The notes below the pieces were generated by a model. It had not been told where the DNA came from. It saw only the letters and a program-made list of their open reading frames with translations, and searched no databases. A program made the position numbers and the translations under genes. Of a stretch of 64,000 nt of DNA, positions 57,570-64,000 are shown piece by piece. Origin of the DNA: Mucor racemosus (lineage: Eukaryota > Mucoromycota > Mucoromycetes > Mucorales > Mucoraceae); NCBI GenBank assembly GCA_027405735.1, contig JAPEHQ010000009.1:1798001-1862000 (forward strand), in the 5' to 3' direction. The first letter of the stretch is position 1; each line of letters opens with the position of its first letter.

Positions 57570-58701
57570 ATTATTCGAGGCTTTTTATATGCAGAAGTAT
57601 AAGGGCGAAATACAAGAGAGAAAAGGACAGTCTAAAAACCTTGATTTTTTATAGTTTTTCTGGAGGGGAGGGTTGCTGTAGCTTTGTCATACCTGCTTGT
57701 TTCAGAAAGTTATGATATGCTGAGCCATATTGTGTAATGAATCAGATATTAATTATATCATTACATTGTTTGTAGATCAGTAAATCGTAAATACAAATAT
57801 CAAGCTTTTTAAGACTTTTCTGCCTTTGCATTTGTATGCTCAACCCAGAAAAATTGCAGGAACATATAAAATACAATGATTTTGTGTTGTTTCCGTAAAA
57901 GATCAAGTTAATGAATATCCTATATATGTACATATCTGATGTAAAGAAGCTTCATACTAGCTTTTAAAAATTTATTTAATAGGACATTGTATATTCCAAT
58001 TACGTAATTTGGACACATGCTACCCATGTTCTACTTGAGCTAAAACTACAAATGGTTATTTGATTTTTCTCTAAAAAAAGTAGAATCGATACTAAATATA
58101 TCCAACAATGATATGAAATTGTTATAATGACTATAGATATCCGTTAAGCGCTTGAAATAACTCTTTAAAGAGCAAATAAATAGTTTTACGGGGGGTTTAT
58201 TTTATTATATACACAATTCAAACAGTATGAATTCATAAAGAAAAAGAACAGTCTTGAGGTTCTCAAGATCATGAATGATATACAGTAAGTCTTAGGTCAA
58301 GTTTAACTTGATTTGATATAAAATACATTGATTATGTGGTTTTGTATTATTTTTCATGCAAACGATAAATAGCAAAAGATTGACAGTAGCTCCGCATGCT
58401 AAAGCAACAATTTTATAGTTCTATCAGGAGGTGACACTAATTAAATCGAAACAAAAAGACAACGAGGTAGAATCTTGGAACGTTATTTGTCATGATGGTG
58501 AATTTATATCTCATCAATATGCAGTTTTTACTTTAATTATAAAAGGGGGATAAGAATAGGGAAAATACATTTATTGTAAAAAAGTGATATGATTATACAT
58601 TAGATTAATAGTCGAAGGAAGAAAGAAAGATAGAGAGAGAAAGATGCAGATGTGTTAATTGTGTGTATGTGTGTATAGAGATAATAGTAATAATATAAAA
58701 A
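57570..58701. other. Intergenic region between SHO1 and the propeller gene
   Basis: It holds the promoter of the propeller gene and the 3' flank of SHO1. Short GA/GT-rich simple sequence occurs at 58618-58680. No gene recognised. Confidence 0.4.
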
Positions 58702-59898
58702 TTAAGCAGATGAACCAAACTATACATAAACAAAATTATTAGCAACGATAATTTATCCTATTTAAACAATTTTTTTTTAAAAAAAAACTCACGTAATTGC
58801 TAGGAATAATGCCAACTGATCCATCAGATTTCTTGGCCTGCCACCAATTACCATTTCTATCCACGATTTCAAGGGATTCTCCTTTAGCAAAGCTCAATTC
58901 ATTTGGATCGTCAGGATTTGCTTGATCTAATAAAAAAAATGATATATACATACAATTAATATATATATTATAGCATTGTACAACTTGATACTCACAGGCA
59001 TGTAATGCTTGTATTTTTTCTTTGTATTCAATATTCGGTTGAACAGCCTCCGAGCCACCAACATTATTTGGTTCCACAGAAGCTGTTGCGGCAGGATGTG
59101 TAAGAGGAGGAGAAGTAGCCGAAACTACATGATTATTTGTTGTAGTTGTAGTAGGATAACTATTTACACTACCATAAGGGGCAGCTGAGTCGGCCAAGAT
59201 TGTCTTGTCGCCTGTCAATTCATATTGCTGTGTTGCTTGTTGATGCTGAGCTGAATTACCATGTACGATACCAACCGAATTTCCATTATGTGCTGGTGCT
59301 AATCTTCCAATATAACTTTCAGGTTCACTACCGAATACAATAACCCATAAAAACTATTATGTTTAGTCATAAAAAAAATGATGCATGAAATGTTAATTTA
59401 AGAAAAGCTTAGACATGATTTTAATAATTTACCTCAATCATGATGAGAAGAATATAGCCAGCAGCATATGCACCAGCTCCGCCTATGTATGCAGAGTTGA
59501 ATTTAGCTGTTGGTAAGGCGAAATCAAGTTGTGCGGTTAACATAGCAATACTAGCAGCCAAAAAAGTCAAAATCTACCATAATAATAAATATCTTTTTTT
59601 CTTTTTTTTTGCAAGAAAAAACGGGAGTCATTTTACCATCATTCTGTAATGTACGTATGTATTTGTGATTAATATTGCGCTTATGCCCATAATTAAGAGG
59701 AGTTGATATACAATAATCCACCAGGCACCACCTGAAACACCTCTTCTGAATATACAAGCACCAATAAATGCAATTAGCCAAGCAATCTATCCAAGGAAAA
59801 GGTCAGTATTTCTTATTTATATACTGCTAATCACAGCATACCAAGGCGCCTGCAATTGTTGTCAAAAGGAATATATTATCTGCAATTCGACGAGCCAT
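58702..59898 (-). CDS. SHO1: Sho1-type transmembrane osmosensor
   Basis: Six exons: 59898-59842, 59786-59637, 59573-59433, 59353-58996, 58926-58793 and 58719-58702, 285 residues. Four membrane spans in the first 130 residues match Sho1, with the family run SGGAWWIIVYQL. A Thr/Ser/Pro-rich cytoplasmic linker follows, then one SH3 domain (ALHAYQANPDDPNELSFAKG, NGNWWQAKKSDGSVGIIPSNY). Sho1 recruits the Pbs2-type MAPKK and other partners to the plasma membrane in osmotic and polar-growth signalling. The last exon adds only FGSSA after the SH3 domain; its 18-nt size and the GTGAGT donor make this end less certain than the rest. Confidence 0.93.
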
Positions 59899-62354
59899 TA
59901 GCTATTATTTATTAAGTATTAGATTGATATAACGAAACAAAAAAAGTAAAAGGAAAAAGAAGAAAGAACGAAAGAACGAAAGAAAGATAGATGGATAGAA
60001 ATCTAATTTTAGTTCTAGGCTAATGATCCATCAAATTTAGTAAACATGAGCAGTAAACAAAACACAGCCTGTCACAAGCTTAAACGCCCTCTCCTCTTGT
60101 CTTTATTCATATTATTTGTATTTCTACGTTGTAGATCTCCTTTTATTAAGTTTCTCCTCAATATAAAACAAGGGAAATTTTGCATTTCCCTGTGCTCCAT
60201 CAAAATCATAAAACAGATATGCTCCTTAAAATTTTACATTATTTTTTATTCTGTCCCCGCGCCACGATGAAATCATGGTAATTTAACTAGTACCATCATC
60301 TTGTGTATATATTCTCAATTGATTGATCTGAGTGTATTACTAGATGATTTAGTAATTGTTCTTGGTGGTTTACCATCAAAGATAGAGATACATCATTTAC
60401 ACGTTCAATCGATTGTATTTCTAAAAATCAGGGCTAAATTACAGATAGATACAAATATATCTATTTAATAAATACTAGTAAAAAGGGAGATGGACAATCA
60501 TTACTTTATAGAATCACAGACGATAATATATCCCGTTTTCTATACATATGTTTCCATTTTATTATACAAAAAATACTGCACTACGTTGCTAAATCTTTGT
60601 ACAGTAAAGAGCGACGGAAGCAGCTTTCCTTTATTCAGCTACAATGCAACGTGCAACAATCATTTCATATAGGTGTCGAATCGAAAAGTATCAAGCTGTT
60701 GTACAAGTAATTTGTGTTCAAGAGCCCTAGCTGTCGTCTTGATTGTTCAGAGTATCTGATTCAGAATTAAAGATGTAAGTGTATTTATGCACCAATACTA
60801 TTCTTAAATATATTATACGCTTTGAATTAGATGTAATTAGTATTGATAAATTTACATAGTACTTTGATTCATGTACTAGAACAACAATCTCACACAAGCA
60901 GCATGTTTTTATGTAATGTACGAGTTTTGATCGACATTTCAAGGAGATTTAACCTGATAAATACAACGGCAACGCAACTTTAGTCAAAAAGCTTGTGTCT
61001 TCATATGCAATCTGCTGGTATAAACCCAAAATATCTTCAATTTGTCTGTCGCCAGCACATTTTTAAATGATTAACATTATAAAACAAGCTTGCATTTTTT
61101 TTTGTTCAATTAGTTATGCACCCATAGTCTAAATATACTTCTCATGTAAAATATCACAGCTGAAGTTCTTGGCGTCCTTTGACATAGCCGCCCGTTTGTG
61201 TGCAACATGATTATGTATTGCCTTGCTAAACCTTAATTAAGTTATATAAATCTGTGTGTGGCCAATGCCACGCGAGACATACTCCTCTTGTTATCAGTGC
61301 TACAAATAAACTGTTAATACTAATTTGTAAAGTTTATTGCTCATGTAGTCTATGAATCATTTCAATACTCGGTTAGGTTTACACTTTATTTTGATTAAAT
61401 TTGGCTTTCTTAGCCATTTTTAGACTGGCTGCTGAGCGAGTTGCTTCGATTTCATTTAAAAACAAGTTTCACAAAGCTAAACGTAAATAGGTACATGATT
61501 CTTCCGTTTGGTTGTACAAATTAACGGAAATCATACTCACATTTTCTTTTATTCATATGATGACGCGCTAACAGTTAAAAAGCTGTTAACCTATCTCAAT
61601 TGTACCTGTTAAACTTGATAGCCGGATACATCGTCAACGTTCAAAGCCAATGATAATAAACCAATTCATTTAGCAAAACAAAAAATTGAGATTTTATGTT
61701 ATTTATTTTCCTACAGTAGCTATTCGAATTAGGAATGTTGTCAAGTCGAGCTTGTATTAGTAAATCTAGCAAGCAAAACCTGGTTCAACAACAATACTAA
61801 TTTAAATCAACATTTAAAATTCAATGTTTTTGTTAGCAATGCGTGCAAAACACGCTGCATTAAAACTCTTTAATATACATAAAGAGGACATTTGCTTACT
61901 AATTTCGAAAGCTGTCGTTGTCATATTTGCTGCTTCTGACTGATTTGGCTATTTTTCTAATTTTAAATTGTCTGCTAAATCACAAAATCACAAAACCTAC
62001 TTGAAAAAGTAAGCGTTTTCTTCCTACGATCTAACCAGGAAACCAATGGGATAGTAAAAGTAAAATTCTGAATATCGTTACAGCTGTAATATATACTTTA
62101 AAACTTCCAGTTCATTTGGATCAATATTCATTAATTGCAAACATTTTTTCAGTGGTTTTATTATTTTTTAAGCAGATGCAAAGCGATTTTTTTTTTTTGA
62201 AACTTGTACTAAAAACCTTCAAAAACACCGGTTAGTTAATAAAAACAAGCTATGTTAATTGTGCATTTACTGCACATTTAGCACAACTTGAGAATTCAAT
62301 TTGAACCATTATTTGATTTTATAAAAAATTTCAAATAACATCTGAAATAACCCA
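59899..62354. other. Long gene-poor region downstream of the SHO1 promoter
   Basis: It holds the SHO1 promoter with a (GAAA)n-type simple repeat at 59945-59985. Frames at 60046-60270, 60490-60672 and 60727-60942 are short and not recognised. Bases about 61725-61790 match 49790-49850 in reverse (GTCGAGCTT type motif). No gene is supported. Confidence 0.45.
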
Positions 62355-62905
62355 TTACTACGGCTGACCTGTGCTGCACAAACTGATTTCGTTGTGCCCA
62401 GGTGGGCTGTATATTATAGCCTAAGCTGTTGTGCCCACTGAATATGGCTAAAAAGATAACAAGATGCACATGGGCACAACAAAAGAAACTGCGCACGAGC
62501 ATAACGAAAAGCCTGTGTATGCAGAAGTATTGATTCTATCCGTGTACATGACATTAATCCCATGTGTGCATAATAATAGCAGAATTGCCCATAAACATAT
62601 CATTATCCCTATTTGTGCATAATAATAAAATATGACCATGAGCATAATCAGCTGATCGGATGGGTACAAATTGGTCTGTATATGAGCATCGTACCGTTCT
62701 CAAGATTCCTTTGCATTTTTTACTGGAATAATAATGGGGTTTTAAATTGCATCTGCTTTTATTAATATAGATTGTATAGACAATAACACAATTCAATACG
62801 TTGTTGATGTAGAGCAATACATGCAAGAGACGATATATTTATAATTATCGCCATTTGTGAATATGCTTATAGCTACTACTGTATACTGTTTACAGCAACT
62901 GTCGT
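62355..62905 (-). repeat. M-family repeat, copy D (half 1, truncated)
   Basis: It matches half 1 of copies A and B in reverse. TGNGCA-like cores lie at about 62543, 62565, 62614, 62639, 62661 and 62683, keeping the 22-25 bp spacing (one position degenerate). It is joined to half 2 of copy E at about 62905. Frames at 62296-62826 are by-products. Confidence 0.78.
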
Positions 62906-64000
62906 ATATTTTCAGGTTTGATAAATAATGCTTAAAAAAGAATACAGTTAAAAGAGAAGGAGTACTAAATCAGTTATTCAACTGTATAATAAAAACAAGA
63001 TATCGTTAATTTAGATATAAAAGCATGGCCTTTTATATTGATGTGACATTGAGATCCTGAGGTGTAATTTAATAAGGTACTATTGAGCCATTAGATCTGT
63101 TTGATAGTAACCTATGGATTGAAATGGATCAATCATAATTTAACCGTTCTTGCAGAGCTTGTGAGTTGTCTTGTTTCAATGCTGCGCTAAATGTGCTTGG
63201 ATGTTGATTTAATAGCTATTTGATTAATTAACCGTTGGGATGAAATAATATGGTGTCATAATTGAGGTCCAAGCGTTTTTGGTAATTACTGGATTAAACT
63301 TAGTACGCTACTAGGAATTTCCTATATCCGATATCAAGACTTGCACTTCGATACATGTCGTAGTCAATAGATTGTAAGATGTATCGATGCTGTAGAAGGT
63401 GATAACATATGGTACTAGGTTGCATACAAGATAGTACGTATATGATTCATATTTTTGCCAATGGTCATCTTTCTAAAAAAAAAAAAAAAAAAGCCGAACA
63501 ATCTCCGGAAGCGGCCATATAATGATATTTTCAAGCTTTAAATTTCTAGAAAAAATTACCGGGCAGCCCGGCCGCGGTTGTTTAAATACTCCAAGCAGCT
63601 ATAAGATGCACGTATCGAAATTTTATACAAAAATTAAGGCTCGACTGTATTGCTATTAATTATTCAAAGGCTTATTTTAAGTAAAGCATAAATACAACCT
63701 ACAACATTATTAGCATAATAACGGATTTAACTTGAAAGGTATAAGATGATACAACCGGATTCAAAAAAAGTCCACAAAATCACAATTTTAAAGGAATTAT
63801 AATATATAAAATTACTACGGCCGACCTGTTCTTCACGAGATGATTTTGTTGGGCCCAGGTGGGCTGCCCACAATAGCCTGATGAGTTGTTGCGCACACTG
63901 GATATGGCTAAAAAGATAACAAGATGCACATGGGCACAACAAAAGAAACTGCGCACGAGCATAACGAAAAGCCTGTGTGTGCAGAAGTATTATTGATTCT
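62906..64000 (-). repeat. M-family repeat, copy E (half 2, then half 1 running off the window)
   Basis: Bases 62906-63818 match half 2 of copies A and C in reverse; 63819-64000 begin another half 1, cut by the window end. With copy D this reproduces the half1-half2-half1 order seen at 1320-3957. Confidence 0.78.

Noticed and set aside
60046..60942. Frames of 60-74 residues as small genes
   Set aside because: No recognisable composition, start context or homology signal; expected by chance in AT-rich DNA.

Overview
The window is AT-rich nuclear DNA of a filamentous fungus. Genes are split by many short GT-AG introns (mostly about 45-75 bases). The protein set is fungal: Sho1-type osmosensor, laccase-type oxidase, Sec1, Nup54, Coa3, Ale1-type acyltransferase, SCaMC-type carrier and a kinesin-4-like motor. 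Base composition, intron style, a chromovirus-like gag and Ala/Thr/Ser/Gln-rich tails suggest an early-diverging (Mucoromycota-like) fungus; this is inference, and no species is claimed.

Layout: 1-10.9 kb is a nested graveyard of mobile elements: repeat families here called R and M, two solo LTRs, Ty3/gypsy reverse transcriptase and gag-protease remnants, and a retroposed insert. 10.9-25.9 kb is a gene block: EF-hand mitochondrial carrier (-), laccase-like multicopper oxidase (-), gamma-glutamyl phosphate reductase (+), a decayed secreted lectin-like gene (+) and a long kinesin (-). 26-38 kb is a second repeat block (families S, R and M, a third solo LTR, a possible hAT-like insertion and two broken copies of the dynein intermediate chain C-terminus). 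38.2-48.2 kb is dense in genes: a disordered protein with an RVxF motif (+), COA3 (-), NUP54 (+), a Ser-rich tail-anchored protein (-) and SEC1 with a 7-nt microexon (+). 48.5-50.9 kb holds family S and a broken gene. 51-59.9 kb carries, all on the minus strand, an MBOAT lysophospholipid acyltransferase, a Baeyer-Villiger-type monooxygenase, a PQQ-fold beta-propeller protein and SHO1. 60-64 kb is gene-poor and ends in more M repeats.

The genes do not form a pathway; they are ordinary housekeeping, trafficking and stress genes. COA3/NUP54, laccase/PRO2 and the tail-anchored protein/SEC1 are divergent pairs sharing short promoters. The most unusual signals lie in the repeats: an array of TGCNCA cores every 22-25 bp in every M copy, a 533-base essentially identical tract shared by two otherwise diverged R copies, and mobile-element scars with intact target-site duplications. 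All exon joins were read by eye from splice consensus and frame continuity. Repeat limits are approximate unless a duplicated target site is given.
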